Origin: Dehalobacter restrictus DSM 9455
GTDB taxonomy: Bacteria > Bacillota > Desulfitobacteriia > Desulfitobacteriales > Syntrophobotulaceae
DNA length: 64,000 nt
Direction: 5' to 3'
Assembly: GCF_000512895.1 (NCBI RefSeq)
Contig: NZ_CP007033.1
Coordinates: 2,405,001 to 2,469,000, forward strand
Both the position numbers and the translations under genes were made by a program. This document shows, piece by piece, positions 8,737 to 18,215 of this stretch (within the stretch, counting starts at the first letter, position 1; every line of letters begins with the position of its first letter). The notes beneath the pieces are model-generated. The model saw nothing but the letters and a program-made list of their open reading frames with translations, made no database searches and had not been told where the DNA came from.

Positions 8737-8990
8737 AATGAGTTAAGTGTCAGGGTGCCACGCGGGATACCGCAGGCTTAAGGCCGAGGATATGCGCGCT
8801 GGCATCCCAGTGACACGAGCAAATAAGTAAGCTGGAGGACCGAAGGGACTTTTTGATCCGCAGATAACAAAAGTTCCTTCGGGCAAGCGCCGAGCGTCCG
8901 GTCTTATTTCGTTGGTTCCTTGTAGTAGTCACCATCGCCAGTGTCGGTAGCAAGTGGAAGTTCATGAGGTAACGTCGTGATTAACTCATT
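8737..8990. ncRNA. Candidate structured RNA, three-branched (unassigned)
   Basis: About 254 bases without a credible gene but with nested complementarity. A closing helix pairs AATGAGTTAA (8737-8746) with TTAACTCATT (8981-8990). Inside it, GTGTCA-GGG-TGCCA (from 8747) pairs with TGGCA-CCC-TGACAC (ending 8816). Next, AAATAAG (8821-8827) pairs with CTTATTT (8903-8909) and encloses a 14-pair stem CCGAAGGGACTTTT with AAAAGTTCCTTCGG, continuous if one G-U pair is allowed. A third, weaker arm uses TTCCTTG and CAAGTGGAA. I do not recognise the family. The strand is undetermined; the G-U pair favours plus. Confidence 0.5.
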
Positions 8991-9043
8991 TAGTACTAAA
9001 GTAATTTTGTTCAAATGCGTAAACTACCGTTATCTATTCCAGA

Positions 9044-9072
9044 GGGAGCAGTATTTATATTTTACTGCTCCC
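9044..9072. terminator. Perfect 10-bp hairpin
   Basis: GGGAGCAGTA and TACTGCTCCC surround a 9-base AT loop, just after the candidate structured RNA. There is no strong T-run after the stem. It could terminate the upstream RNA or be part of it. Confidence 0.5.
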
Positions 9073-9134
9073 CTCCCCATAAAATCCTATTAATAAAAAA
9101 ATTAGTATTTATACTATTTTTGATTAGCAATTAT

Positions 9135-9407
9135 CTCAACTTTCGGTCGCGGTCGAGCGTAGGTCGTGTAATTTAGCGGGTGGAAATCCCGTTCTAGAAA
9201 CTGGGAGGATTGTTTTACCTTTTCGCAGATGAGGTGACAAACTCAGATTTGAAAACAGCATTACGCCAATTAATGGCGTTTGTTCTTAATCTATTACCGA
9301 ATAAGCCGAAGAATTACGAATCGCTTTGTCAATTACAGTACTGGATCAATGATTCACCCAGTCATATCAAGGCTTTATATTCGCACAACTAGGGTTCGAA
9401 AGTTGAG
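9135..9407 (+). mobile_element. Small MITE-like element with 11-bp terminal inverted repeats
   Basis: CTCAACTTTCG at 9135-9145 is repeated as its exact complement at 9397-9407. The 273-base unit contains a GC-rich stretch with GCGGGTGGAAATCCCG and a 60-codon open frame at 9210-9392 (LKTALRQLMAFVLNLLPNKP) that I cannot assign. No clear target duplication is visible. It is probably the shrunken remnant of a larger insertion sequence, with a fragment of its gene left. Confidence 0.45.
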
Positions 9408-9435
9408 TCATTATAATTTACTAAAGATATTAATA

Positions 9436-10140
9436 TTATTCAGAATATAATTCAGGACGAATTAAGGTTTTGAAATCTTTGCAAAAGTATATATAGTGTT
9501 CCATCACTTTAATTAATCCTTTCTTTTTTAAATCAGTTAAATGTAATGTAACATATTCTCTGGTGGTACCAATAATATCTGCAATATCTTGATGTGTGAA
9601 TTTATATTTAGAACGATACCATCCGTTTTCTTCAACTTGAAATGGGTCATTAAGATTGCGAAGAAATAATATTAGTCTCTGTTTTGGACAGTAAGAAGAC
9701 GAACTTTCCAAGCGTTCTAGTAATGTAAAAACAATGTCACCTAAGGATTCCATGAAAGCTAAGGATAACGTAGGATCGCCTATTATCCCTTCCAGTGCTT
9801 GTTCTTTAGTTATATAAATTATTGTTGTATCTTCATATGCATAAGCCTCGTAAGGTGAACTAGTAATTCTCTTAACAACATCAATAACGCTAGTTGCTGC
9901 TCCAGGTCCTATAATTACTTGAGTTCTTTGCTTGCCGTTCAGAGTTAAGAAACGAATTCCAAGCAGCCCTTCTTCTACACCATAGACAGCAGTTAATTCT
10001 TGTCCATATTTTATGAATAGTTCCCCTTTTTTAATGGTTATACGTTGATTGAATTTTTGCATAAAGTCGATAATTTTCTTATTTGTATTTAGCCAAGGAT
10101 AATTTAAAAATTTAGTCAAAGTATAAATATCTTCCCCCAT
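9436..10140 (-). CDS. CRP/FNR-family transcriptional regulator
   Basis: 234-residue regulator with an N-terminal cyclic-nucleotide-binding-like beta barrel (KKGELFIKYGQELTAVYGVEEG near residue 40) and a C-terminal winged helix. The HTH is visible as KFTHQDIADIIGTTREYVTLHL. Reductive dehalogenase loci often have regulators of this superfamily (CprK/RdhK), so it may be such a protein. It is isolated between mobile debris, about 1.8 kb from pceA and not oriented with it, and no matching dehalobox is evident near pceA. The start ATG has a weak GGGGGA-like ribosome site. The effector cannot be told from sequence. Confidence 0.85.
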   Translation of the reverse strand: MGEDIYTLTKFLNYPWLNTNKKIIDFMQKFNQRITIKKGELFIKYGQELTAVYGVEEGLLGIRFLTLNGKQRTQVIIGPGAATSVIDVVKRITSSPYEAYAYEDTTIIYITKEQALEGIIGDPTLSLAFMESLGDIVFTLLERLESSSSYCPKQRLILFLRNLNDPFQVEENGWYRSKYKFTHQDIADIIGTTREYVTLHLTDLKKKGLIKVMEHYIYFCKDFKTLIRPELYSE

Positions 10141-10187
10141 AGATAATATCCCCCTTACAAAATAATAGCTTCAAATATTATCTAAAT

Positions 10188-10215
10188 ATAGTATAATATG
10201 TTAAATATATTTCAA
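10188..10215 (-). promoter_or_regulatory. Possible promoter of the CRP/FNR gene
   Basis: On the minus strand TTGAAA and TACTAT are separated by 16 bases, about 50 bases before the regulator start. The region is very AT-rich, so chance matches are likely. Confidence 0.4.
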
Positions 10216-10534
10216 GAATATGCTGTATTTTCCAAGTCGGAAAAGAAAAAATGTAACAAAAAATGACTTAAATAAATAATATCATATTTGTAAGATTGTG
10301 CAATATTGACCTTTTCTCGATAAAACAGACACTCTAGAGTTAGTTTTTCTAATGAATTCTTAGAATTCCTCAATATTTCAATTTGGTAGCAGGAGACCGC
10401 CCTCGCCGGGTGGCATAAGGCCAAGAGGGTCTTAGTGTATCCTGGCTATCAAGGATCTTCGGCTTCGCCTCCGATGAACAAGCGTTGCTCGCCCTTGGCA
10501 ACGGCCAAACGACTTCGCTAAGCGGCTCTTCGTT
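10216..10534. other. Gene-free debris between regulator and IS remnant
   Basis: The left part is AT-rich. From about 10390 it turns abruptly GC-rich (for example CCGCCCTCGCCGGG). Open frames here are short and resemble no protein I know. The compositional break suggests remnants of mobile DNA. Confidence 0.5.
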
Positions 10535-11249
10535 GATATTCATAGTATCTCTTTAAGAATTCAACTGGCGTTATGTTGCCCAATGCTGGTGTCTTCGCTT
10601 TCGATTGTAGAAGCCTTCTATATACCAGAATATATCATTTCTTGCTTCTTTCAGGTCCTTGTACTTCCTGTGATGCAGCCTTTCTGATTTGATGGTACTG
10701 AAAAAGGTTTAATTCCATTTTGCTCCAGTTCTTTGATATAGGCTACACTACAATATTGGCTTCCTTGGTCAGAGTGATGGATTAATCCTTCGTCCGGCCT
10801 GTGCCGCTTTAAAGCATTCCTTAGTGCTCCTAAGCATAGTTCTGTTCTCATATGGTCGGAAACCACTCCGGGATACTTCTAATGTTTCGCACATCTTCTC
10901 AACCGGAAAGCCGGAGTTGCTCTCTTTCTTGATGATTTCATAAACTATTTCCGGTTGTTTTTGCCGAAGATGGCGGTAGCCTTTTTTAAGATATCTATGG
11001 TCATTTCCTGATCGGTTATCTTTTTATCTTTTGCCTTTAATTGGTCTTTTAATTCGGCTATCTCTGATTATCTGGATCCTGACCTTCTTTACTTGCTTTA
11101 AGCCAGTTATGAACGCTTTGTTGATTAACACCAAAATCCTTGACAACGCCTAATATTGACCGATTCTCTTCTTGTATCAGCCGTACGATATCTTTCTTAA
11201 ATTGTTCGTCATAACGTTTCCCATTTTTGCTCATTTTTTCATCCTCCAC
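10535..11249 (-). pseudogene. Decayed IS3-family element, orfA and orfB pieces
   Basis: At 11249-11058 there is an intact OrfA start: a 63-residue helix-turn-helix piece with YDEQFKKDIVRLIQEE and NQQSVHNWLKASKE. After a degenerate stretch, 10866-10651 encodes part of the OrfB integrase core with the DDE motif GLIHHSDQGSQYCS. Shifted C-terminal remnants (FYNRKRRH, then VEFLK-like) follow to about 10535. A possible element end, GTGTCCGACAAATCGGG, lies near 11275. This is a different IS3 subgroup from the element around the pce operon. Several frameshifts make it inactive. Confidence 0.75.
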
Positions 11250-11405
11250 AGGTTTATTTTACTCTAACTCACCTGTGTCCGACAAATCGGGTATAGGTCA
11301 ATTATTATCCGAATATATTTTGTATACATCGGAATAAACACTTGTTATTTCTAAAAAAGTGTGTTAACTTTTTGATATATTTTATAGGTAATTTAAGCAA
11401 AGATG

Positions 11406-11460
11406 CTTATTCCTCATCCAAATGATTTGAGGGCTAAGTTTGGTTTTGCTTTTTTTGCTT
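11406..11460 (+). terminator. Hairpin plus T-rich tract in the glnN leader
   Basis: An interrupted stem pairs CTTA-CCTCA (11406-11416) with TGAGG-TAAG (11428-11438). It is followed by a T-rich stretch (TTTGGTTTTGCTTTTTTTGC), about 65 bases before the glnN start. It may end readthrough from upstream or act as an attenuator of glnN. No known riboswitch was recognised. Confidence 0.35.
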
Positions 11461-11523
11461 TTTGTGGTTATTTATCTATGGACCATTATTTAATATCTAA
11501 ATCTGAAGGGAGATTTCGAAACA

Positions 11524-13620
11524 ATGGATATCTTTGCAATGAACGTTTTTAACGACGCCGTCATGAGGGAACGGCTGCCCAAAGCAACTTATAAAGCTTT
11601 GAAGAAAACAATTGAGGACGGGAAAGCACTGGATCCCGATGTCGCAGAAGTCGTTGCGAATGCAATGAAAGACTGGGCGATTGAAAAAGGAGCTACCCAC
11701 TATACCCACTGGTTCCAGCCGATGACAGGACTCACTGCGGAGAAGCATGACTCGTTTATTTCTCCGACTGCCGACGGCAAAGTCATTATGGAATTTTCCG
11801 GCAAAGAACTTATCAAAGGCGAACCTGATGCATCTTCTTTCCCAAGCGGCGGCATTAGAGCCACATTTGAGGCCAGAGGCTATACTGCCTGGGACTGCAC
11901 CTCTCCGGCTTTTGCCAGAGAAGAGAAAAACGGCAACGTCACGCTGACGATTCCCACAGTATTCTATTCGTATACCGGTGAAGTTCTCGACAAAAAAATT
12001 CCGCTTTTACGTTCTATGGAAGCACTCTCCAAACAAGCAGTAAGACTGTTAAAATTATTCGGCAATACGACCGCAACCCGTGTCATTTCTACGGTCGGAC
12101 CCGAGCAGGAATACTTTCTGATTGATAAAAGTTTTTTTGATGCCAGAATGGATTTAGTCCTTACCGGCAGAACACTCTTTGGCGCTCCTCCGGCTAAAGG
12201 CCAGGAAATGGAAGACCACTACTTCGGCAGTATTAAAGAGCGCATTGCTGCCTTTATGAAAGAATTGAATGAAGAACTCTGGAAGTTAGGCGTTTTGGCT
12301 AAAACGCAGCACAACGAAGTTGCTCCTGGCCAGTTTGAGATTGCCCCGATTTTCTCGACAACCAATGTTTCTACCGACCATAACCAACTGGTCATGGATA
12401 CTTTGAAAAAGGTTGCCTTGCATCATGATCTGGTCTGCCTGCTTCATGAGAAACCGTTTGCAGGCGTCAATGGTTCCGGAAAACACAATAACTGGTCCAT
12501 GAGCACCAATGATGGACAGAATCTGCTTGATCCGGGAAACACCCCGCACGATAACGCTCAGTTCTTAACTTTCCTTTGTGCTGTCATTAAAGCTGTGGAC
12601 GAATACTCCGAACTGCTCAGGGTGTCCGCCGCCAACCCTGGAAACGACCACCGTCTCGGTGCGAATGAGGCTCCCCCGGCGATCATTTCCATGTTCCTCG
12701 GCGACATGCTTTCGGATATTGTCGAACAAATCCAAAACAATGGCGGTGCTGTATCATCCAAACCAAACGGCACTTTGACAGTCGGCGTGTCCACGCTTCC
12801 GGAAATCCCGAAGGATAACTCAGACCGCAACCGGACTTCACCGTTTGCCTTTACCGGAAATAAATTTGAGTTCCGTATGGTTCCTTCCAGTGCATCCATC
12901 GCCGGCCCGAACATGGTCCTGAATACGATTGTCGCTGAAAGTATTTGCCAGATTGCCGATAAGCTTGAAAAGGCTGCCGATTTTAACAGCGAACTGCAGG
13001 CCCTCTTGAAAGAAATTCTGGTCAAACACAATCGTATCATCTTCAATGGCAACAACTATTCCGAAGACTGGGTCACTGAAGCAGAAAAACGTGGTCTGCC
13101 AAACATCAAATCCATGGTGGAAGCTTTGGAGCACTTCATTGATGAGAAGAATGTCAATGCGTTTGAAAAACACGGTGTATTGAGCAAACAGGAAGTTCAT
13201 TCCCGTTACGAGATTTTGCTGGAGCAATACAGCAAAACGATCAATATCGAAGCCAAAACGATGATTGATATGGCTAACAGACTTATTCTTCCCGCAGCTG
13301 CAAAATATGCAACTGACCTGGCCGGTTCCGTGCAAAGCGTTAAAGCTGCTGTAGCTGCTGCGGATACCTCGGCTCAGGAAGAAGTCATTAAAGAAGTATC
13401 TTCGGCTTTAGGTTCCTTTAAAGCCAAAACTGTGGCTTTGGAAAAAGCTGTCTTGGGTGCGGCTGATGTTGAAGATGCCCATGCCAACGCGGTTTACTAC
13501 CGTGATATCGTCTTTGTCGCAATGAATGAATTGAGGATCTATGGGGATAAGCTTGAAACACTTGTTGACGCGGAGCTTTGGCCGCTGCCAACTTATGTGG
13601 AAATGCTATTCATCATTTAA
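11524..13620 (+). CDS. glnN: Glutamine synthetase type III
   Basis: 698-residue glutamine synthetase of the long GSIII class, which makes glutamine from glutamate, ammonia and ATP. Diagnostic stretches are [14 protein letters not shown] (about residue 200), the conserved [12 protein letters not shown], and [12 protein letters not shown]. The N-terminal [16 protein letters not shown] is typical of class III. The length fits the class (about 700) rather than the ~450 of GSI. The start ATG is preceded by GGGAG. It appears monocistronic, with a strong terminator directly after it, and would be the main ammonium-assimilating enzyme in this region. Confidence 0.95.
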   Translation: MDIFAMNVFNDAVMRERLPKATYKALKKTIEDGKALDPDVAEVVANAMKDWAIEKGATHYTHWFQPMTGLTAEKHDSFISPTADGKVIMEFSGKELIKGEPDASSFPSGGIRATFEARGYTAWDCTSPAFAREEKNGNVTLTIPTVFYSYTGEVLDKKIPLLRSMEALSKQAVRLLKLFGNTTATRVISTVGPEQEYFLIDKSFFDARMDLVLTGRTLFGAPPAKGQEMEDHYFGSIKERIAAFMKELNEELWKLGVLAKTQHNEVAPGQFEIAPIFSTTNVSTDHNQLVMDTLKKVALHHDLVCLLHEKPFAGVNGSGKHNNWSMSTNDGQNLLDPGNTPHDNAQFLTFLCAVIKAVDEYSELLRVSAANPGNDHRLGANEAPPAIISMFLGDMLSDIVEQIQNNGGAVSSKPNGTLTVGVSTLPEIPKDNSDRNRTSPFAFTGNKFEFRMVPSSASIAGPNMVLNTIVAESICQIADKLEKAADFNSELQALLKEILVKHNRIIFNGNNYSEDWVTEAEKRGLPNIKSMVEALEHFIDEKNVNAFEKHGVLSKQEVHSRYEILLEQYSKTINIEAKTMIDMANRLILPAAAKYATDLAGSVQSVKAAVAAADTSAQEEVIKEVSSALGSFKAKTVALEKAVLGAADVEDAHANAVYYRDIVFVAMNELRIYGDKLETLVDAELWPLPTYVEMLFII

Positions 13621-13637
13621 TCCATACCCTTCAGAAT

Positions 13638-13681
13638 AAAATAGCAGAGGAGAGGGCACCAGCCCTCTCCTCTGCTATTTT
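13638..13681 (+). terminator. Strong intrinsic terminator after glnN
   Basis: A perfect 20-bp stem (arms starting AAAATAGCAGAGG) with a 4-base loop ACCA ends in TTTTATT. It is symmetrical and could also serve the convergent gene ending at 13748. Confidence 0.92.
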
Positions 13682-13747
13682 ATTACATTCTCATCGTCAT
13701 TTCTCTATCCCTCATCAGCTTTGCAGGCCATTTACTGTTTTGAGTTC

Positions 13748-14266
13748 TTATCGCCTGCCGGCCCAAAATCCTCCGCGGAAATTCTTAGGCTCCTGGAAAA
13801 ATATAAACGCACTTGGGCAGGAATCATTAACAATATTCAAAAGTTCTTTTTGCCGATTTCTTTTGGCCAGAACCAACATCAGGAGGCGTTTCCCGTCGCG
13901 GCCTTCCCCGGTCCAGGTCGTAACGCCAAATCCTTTCTTACGCAATAATTTGGGAAGCGTCTCATCGAGCGAATCAACAATGACCTCGGCAGTCATGTAC
14001 CCGAGAGCAAGTCTTTCCTCGATCCTGCTTCCCAGATACACTCCGATACCATAGCCGATGCAATATGCTGCGATGTTCCAGTAGCTGTCCAGGTTTTTCA
14101 GAATAATAGACAATCCGGCAATGTACACGAGCACTTCGACCATGGACAGTATGGAAGCATACTCCTTTAAGCCCTTGATCACAAGGATAAACCGTACCGT
14201 TGTCAGTGATACGTACGTAATATTAATAGCCATGATCATCAGAGCAAACAGGACTACTTGGCTCAT
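13748..14266 (-). CDS. UPF0316-family membrane protein (DUF5698/DUF2179)
   Basis: 172-residue protein with three membrane segments in the first 90 residues (VVLFALMIMAINITYVSL, then ILSMVEVLVYIAGLSII, then IAAYCIGYGIGVYLGS). The soluble C-terminal DUF2179 domain contains GFGVTTWTGEGRDGKR and LMLVLAKR. The GSRIEERLA turn after the third helix is typical of the family. The longer open frame upstream has no membrane or domain features, so the ATG at 14266 is preferred. Function is unknown; the C-terminal fold resembles small regulatory or binding domains. Confidence 0.82.
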   Translation of the reverse strand: MSQVVLFALMIMAINITYVSLTTVRFILVIKGLKEYASILSMVEVLVYIAGLSIILKNLDSYWNIAAYCIGYGIGVYLGSRIEERLALGYMTAEVIVDSLDETLPKLLRKKGFGVTTWTGEGRDGKRLLMLVLAKRNRQKELLNIVNDSCPSAFIFFQEPKNFRGGFWAGRR

Positions 14267-14532
14267 TCTTATCACCAATCTTCTTTTTTCGGCTGGATCA
14301 TTCTTTGATATTATTATGATCCATTTTAGCGTAATTCTACTATGCTGTTCCAAATCTTTCTGAATTGCTGTCTCACTCACATTGCCGATTATCTCCTGCG
14401 TATTACAAAAATACCTGTATATGTAAAGAAATGAATAAAATATGCTAAGGAACGCACAATAATGACGAACTGGCAAAAGACTGGCTTTTTTTCATTCAGC
14501 AAGCCAATATTCTATATCGGGAGGGGAAAATA

Positions 14533-15672
14533 TTGAAAAAGGGCAGCTATTATGACTGGGCCCGCCAGAAAGGAATATCCCGGCGGGACTTTTTAAGGTT
14601 CTGTGCCATGACTGCAGCAATGCTGGGACTCGATGCAACCGCTGTCCCCAGAATTGTGGAAGCTTTGGAAAACAAGTCACGCCCACCTGTCATTTATCTA
14701 AATCTGCAGGAATGCACCTGCTGCGGCGAGTCTTTCATCCGGTCCGCCCACCCTTTGTTTTCGGACCTGATCTTTAATATGATTTCCCTTGATTATATGG
14801 AGACGCTGCAGGCCGCAGCCGGAACACAGGCAGAGTCTGTCCGTCTAAAAACAATGCAGGAACATTACGGGGAATATATTCTGGTAGTCGAAGGCAGTGC
14901 CACACTGGCAGAGGGCGGCATTTACTGTACCATCGGCGGAATGACTGCCAACCAGCTCCTGAAGGAATGTGCAGACGGAGCAGCTGCCGTGATAGCGTAT
15001 GGCTCCTGTGCGACCAACGCCTGTGTCCAGGGGGCACACCCCAATCCAACACAGGCTGTACCGATTCGGAGAATTGTCAAGAACAAGCCTGTCATTGACG
15101 TTCCCGGATGTCCGCCCATTGCTGAAGTTATCACCGGTACGATTGTTCACTACCTGACATTTGGGAAAATCCCGGAATTAACGAGCCTGGGCCGTCCTAA
15201 AGCCTTTTACTCCAAACGTGTCCATGACGGCTGCACCCGCCGGGCCTTTTTTGATGCCGGCCAGTTTGTGGAGCGCTTCGATGACAAAGGTGCCAGAAAA
15301 GGCTGGTGCTTGTATAAAGTTGGCTGCAAAGGCCCAGTTGCTTATAATGCCTGCGCCGTAACGGAATGGAATGACGGAGTCAGCTTTCCTGTGAAATCAG
15401 GACACCCTTGTATGGCCTGTTCCGAGAATAATTGGTATGATTCCAGCACGCCTTTTTATACTCACCTGGCTGAGATCCCCAATGAGGCCATCGGCGGCAA
15501 CCCTGACCATATCGGTCTTGCCGCTTTAGGTGTAGCCGGTCTGGGTGTTGTTGCCCATGGGGGAATTACGGCCGCTGCCAGAGGACACGTAAAGACGAAC
15601 CACCCGGCCGGAAGTACGGATACTGAACAAAAAAGACAAGTAACTAAGAAGACAAATCATAAAGAAGACTAA
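14533..15672 (+). CDS. hyaA: Uptake [NiFe] hydrogenase small subunit
   Basis: 379-residue small subunit of a periplasm-facing membrane-bound uptake hydrogenase. The Tat signal is SRRDFLRFC (about residues 16-24). Fe-S ligands include the proximal-cluster motif CTCCGES near residue 58 and CPPIAE further on, with later Cys in CKGPVAYNAC and HPCMAC. A C-terminal hydrophobic helix (IGLAALGVAGLGVVAHGGIT) anchors it in the membrane. The start is TTG with GGAGGGG at good spacing. It is first in the operon with the large subunit, cytochrome b and splB. In these organisms hydrogen is the usual electron donor for dechlorination. Confidence 0.94.
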   Translation: MKKGSYYDWARQKGISRRDFLRFCAMTAAMLGLDATAVPRIVEALENKSRPPVIYLNLQECTCCGESFIRSAHPLFSDLIFNMISLDYMETLQAAAGTQAESVRLKTMQEHYGEYILVVEGSATLAEGGIYCTIGGMTANQLLKECADGAAAVIAYGSCATNACVQGAHPNPTQAVPIRRIVKNKPVIDVPGCPPIAEVITGTIVHYLTFGKIPELTSLGRPKAFYSKRVHDGCTRRAFFDAGQFVERFDDKGARKGWCLYKVGCKGPVAYNACAVTEWNDGVSFPVKSGHPCMACSENNWYDSSTPFYTHLAEIPNEAIGGNPDHIGLAALGVAGLGVVAHGGITAAARGHVKTNHPAGSTDTEQKRQVTKKTNHKED

Positions 15673-15694
15673 TGCAGAAAGGTTTTGAATCTCA

Positions 15695-17401
15695 ATGACA
15701 ACAAGAATTGTTGTGGATCCTGTCACCCGGATCGAAGGTCATTTACGCATTGAAGCCATTGTTGACGGTACAAAGATCAGTGATGCCGTCAGCTCAGGAA
15801 CAACATTTAGAGGAATTGAGAAGATTGTCGAAAACAGGGATCCACGTGATGTCTGGGCGTTTGTCCAACGAATTTGCGGTGTTTGCACGCACATTCATGC
15901 GATTGCTTCTGTGCGGGCAGTAGAAGATGCCTTGGATTATCCGATCCCCAAGAATGCCAATTACATACGCAATATCATGACGCTGACTCAATTTACCCAG
16001 GATCATGTGATCCACTTTTATCATTTGCATGGTTTTGATTGGATTGATGTCTTAAGCGCGTTAAAGGCTGATCCTAAAGCAACAAGCAGTCTGGCCATGT
16101 CCATCTCCTCCTGGCCTAATTCTTCCGAAGGCTACTTCAGGGATGTGCAAAACAAAGTTAAGAATATTGTCCAAAGCGGTCAGCTTGGCATTTTTGCCAA
16201 TGCTTACTGGGGCCATCCCGCTTATCGCTTACCGCCGGAAGCCAATCTAATGGGAGTCGCGCATTACCTGGAAGCATTAAGTTGGCAAAAAGAAATCGCT
16301 AAAGTCCATACCGTGTTCGGAGGGAAAAACCCGCACCCGAACTATCTGGTCGGCGGGCATGCTTCGAGCATCAACCTTGATGATGTCCATGTTCTGAATA
16401 TGGAACGCCTGAATCTTGTGAAAACGAAGATTGATGAGGCCCAGATATTTGTCAACCAGGTTCTTATTCCGGATATTCTGGCCATTGCTAGTTTTTATAA
16501 AAAAGACCTTTGGGGAGGCGGGATCGGCAACTTCCTGGCCTACGGCGGTGTACCACTCGTCGATATCCACGAACCGGACAGCTACCTGTTCCCGCGCGGG
16601 ATTGTCCTGAACAGAGATTTGAGCAAAGTCTATGATCTTGATCTAAAGGATCCAAGCCATATTCAGGAATTTGTATCTCACTCGTGGTATCAATATGCGG
16701 ATAAGGATGCCGGGCTTCACCCGTGGCAGGGGCGGACGGATCCAGCGTATGACGGGCCCAAACCACCTTATCACAATTTGGATGAATCAAAAAAATACAG
16801 CTGGATCAAAACACCGCGCTGGCAGGGCCATGCGATGGAAGTCGGCCCACTGTCCCGCTTCGTGGTTGCTTATGCCAAGGGCAATAAGGAAATCAAGGAA
16901 ATGGTCGACAGCTCCCTGCGGAAACTGGACCTTCCGCTCAACGCTTTGTTTTCAACGCTCGGACGAACGCTGGCCAGAGCACTGGAAGCAAAATTTTGCG
17001 TCGATCAACTTGCCGGTTTTTATGCGGACCTAATCGCTAATATTAAAGCCGGTGACACACAAACCTTCAATCCTGAAAAATGGGAACCGAGCCGCTGGCC
17101 GGCAGAAGCGCAGGGTGTCGGCTGGGCTGAGGCCCCGCGAGGAGCCCTGGCTCACTGGATTAAAATCCGCGGCGGCAAGGTGGAAAGCTATCAGGCGGTT
17201 GTGCCGACAACCTGGAATGCCTCACCGCGGGATGCTACAGGACAAAAAGGTCCTTATGAGGCGTCGCTGCTCGACACACCGGTCGCTGCTACCGACCAGC
17301 CCCTGGAACTGCTCCGGACCATTCACTCATTTGACCCCTGCATCGCCTGCGCGGCACACCTGATAACACCACAAGGAAAACTATTGCTAGAGAAAATCTA
17401 G
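15695..17401 (+). CDS. hyaB: Uptake [NiFe] hydrogenase large subunit
   Basis: 568-residue large subunit holding the NiFe active site, which splits H2 into protons and electrons. The N-terminal signature is VVDPVTRIEGHLRIEA. The two nickel-binding motifs are RICGVCTHIHA (about residue 63) and DPCIACAAH near the C-terminus, followed by a 13-residue tail starting LITPQGK that a maturation protease would remove. Neither that protease nor the hyp genes are in this window. The protein has no signal of its own and would be co-exported with the small subunit. It starts 23 bases after the small-subunit stop. Confidence 0.95.
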   Translation: MTTRIVVDPVTRIEGHLRIEAIVDGTKISDAVSSGTTFRGIEKIVENRDPRDVWAFVQRICGVCTHIHAIASVRAVEDALDYPIPKNANYIRNIMTLTQFTQDHVIHFYHLHGFDWIDVLSALKADPKATSSLAMSISSWPNSSEGYFRDVQNKVKNIVQSGQLGIFANAYWGHPAYRLPPEANLMGVAHYLEALSWQKEIAKVHTVFGGKNPHPNYLVGGHASSINLDDVHVLNMERLNLVKTKIDEAQIFVNQVLIPDILAIASFYKKDLWGGGIGNFLAYGGVPLVDIHEPDSYLFPRGIVLNRDLSKVYDLDLKDPSHIQEFVSHSWYQYADKDAGLHPWQGRTDPAYDGPKPPYHNLDESKKYSWIKTPRWQGHAMEVGPLSRFVVAYAKGNKEIKEMVDSSLRKLDLPLNALFSTLGRTLARALEAKFCVDQLAGFYADLIANIKAGDTQTFNPEKWEPSRWPAEAQGVGWAEAPRGALAHWIKIRGGKVESYQAVVPTTWNASPRDATGQKGPYEASLLDTPVAATDQPLELLRTIHSFDPCIACAAHLITPQGKLLLEKI

Positions 17402-17467
17402 GGGCCACAATATCTGCGTGCCATGGTGACGCTAGCATATATTCTAAGTGATATGGAGGGATTACGA

Positions 17468-18214
17468 TTGGCCTTATCCAAAGAAAAGAAAAGTTCCGCT
17501 CCGATGCCGCAGCGCAGACCGGTATACGTCTGGCAATTTCCTGTCCGGATGTTTCACTGGATAAATGCAGCCGCTGTCACCGTACTCTTTCTTACAGGTC
17601 TGTATATTGGAAATCCTGTCTTTATAACCGCCGGAGAAGCTTTCCAGCAGTTTTTAATGGGATCAGTTCGCTACTGGCATGGAATAGCCGCTTTTATCTT
17701 TACGGCCAATCTGTTATTCCGCCTCTATTGGTTCTGGGCAGGCAATGCGTATGCCAAGATACGTTTCTGGCAGAAGGCTTTTTGGCAGGACCTCAAGTCA
17801 ACAGTCCGCTACTATTTATTTATGAGAGGAGAACATCAGGGACATCTCGGGCATAATGCCCTGGCCCAGCTATCTTATCTTCTTTTCATCTGGATCGGAA
17901 GTTTTTTCATGATTATAACCGGTTTTGCTATGCGGATAGGCACCAATCCGGACGGTATATCCGGAAAGTTGTTTTCCTGGGTTATTCCGGCTTTTCACAA
18001 CGAGAATCTGGTTAGAATGAGTCATCATCTTGTCGCTTGGGGCTATGTGGTTTTTTTGTTGATTCACCTCTACCTTGTATTCAGACAGGATCTTCTGGAT
18101 GATGATGCTACTACCTCATCCATGATCAATGGGTATAAATATGAATTGCCCTCTACTATCGGCGCTGAAGAAGTCCATACCCCTGAATATGTTGTACTCC
18201 AGAAGGGGGATTAA
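17468..18214 (+). CDS. hyaC: Ni/Fe-hydrogenase b-type cytochrome subunit
   Basis: 248-residue diheme-type cytochrome b that passes electrons from the hydrogenase to menaquinone. Four membrane segments are visible: around AAAVTVLFLTGLYIG, YWHGIAAFIFTANLLFRLYW, LLFIWIGSFFMIITGFAM and HLVAWGYVVFLLIHLYLVF. Candidate heme ligands are His residues in FHWINA, YWHGIA, SHHLVAW and LIHLY. The TTG at 17468 is chosen because GGAGGG precedes it by 7-8 bases; a longer frame from 17423 lacks a ribosome site. The stop codon lies one base before the splB start. Confidence 0.9.
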   Translation: MALSKEKKSSAPMPQRRPVYVWQFPVRMFHWINAAAVTVLFLTGLYIGNPVFITAGEAFQQFLMGSVRYWHGIAAFIFTANLLFRLYWFWAGNAYAKIRFWQKAFWQDLKSTVRYYLFMRGEHQGHLGHNALAQLSYLLFIWIGSFFMIITGFAMRIGTNPDGISGKLFSWVIPAFHNENLVRMSHHLVAWGYVVFLLIHLYLVFRQDLLDDDATTSSMINGYKYELPSTIGAEEVHTPEYVVLQKGD

Positions 18215-18215
18215 C

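Noticed and set aside
8737-8990. Retron msr-msd RNA or group II intron
   Set aside because: The outer inverted repeat and multi-stem layout suggested it, but there is no reverse transcriptase gene nearby and no recognisable intron domain V or retron priming site.
10212-10424. 70-residue open frame on the minus strand
   Set aside because: No ribosome site, mixed AT- and GC-rich composition and no recognisable protein features; it overlaps debris upstream of the regulator.
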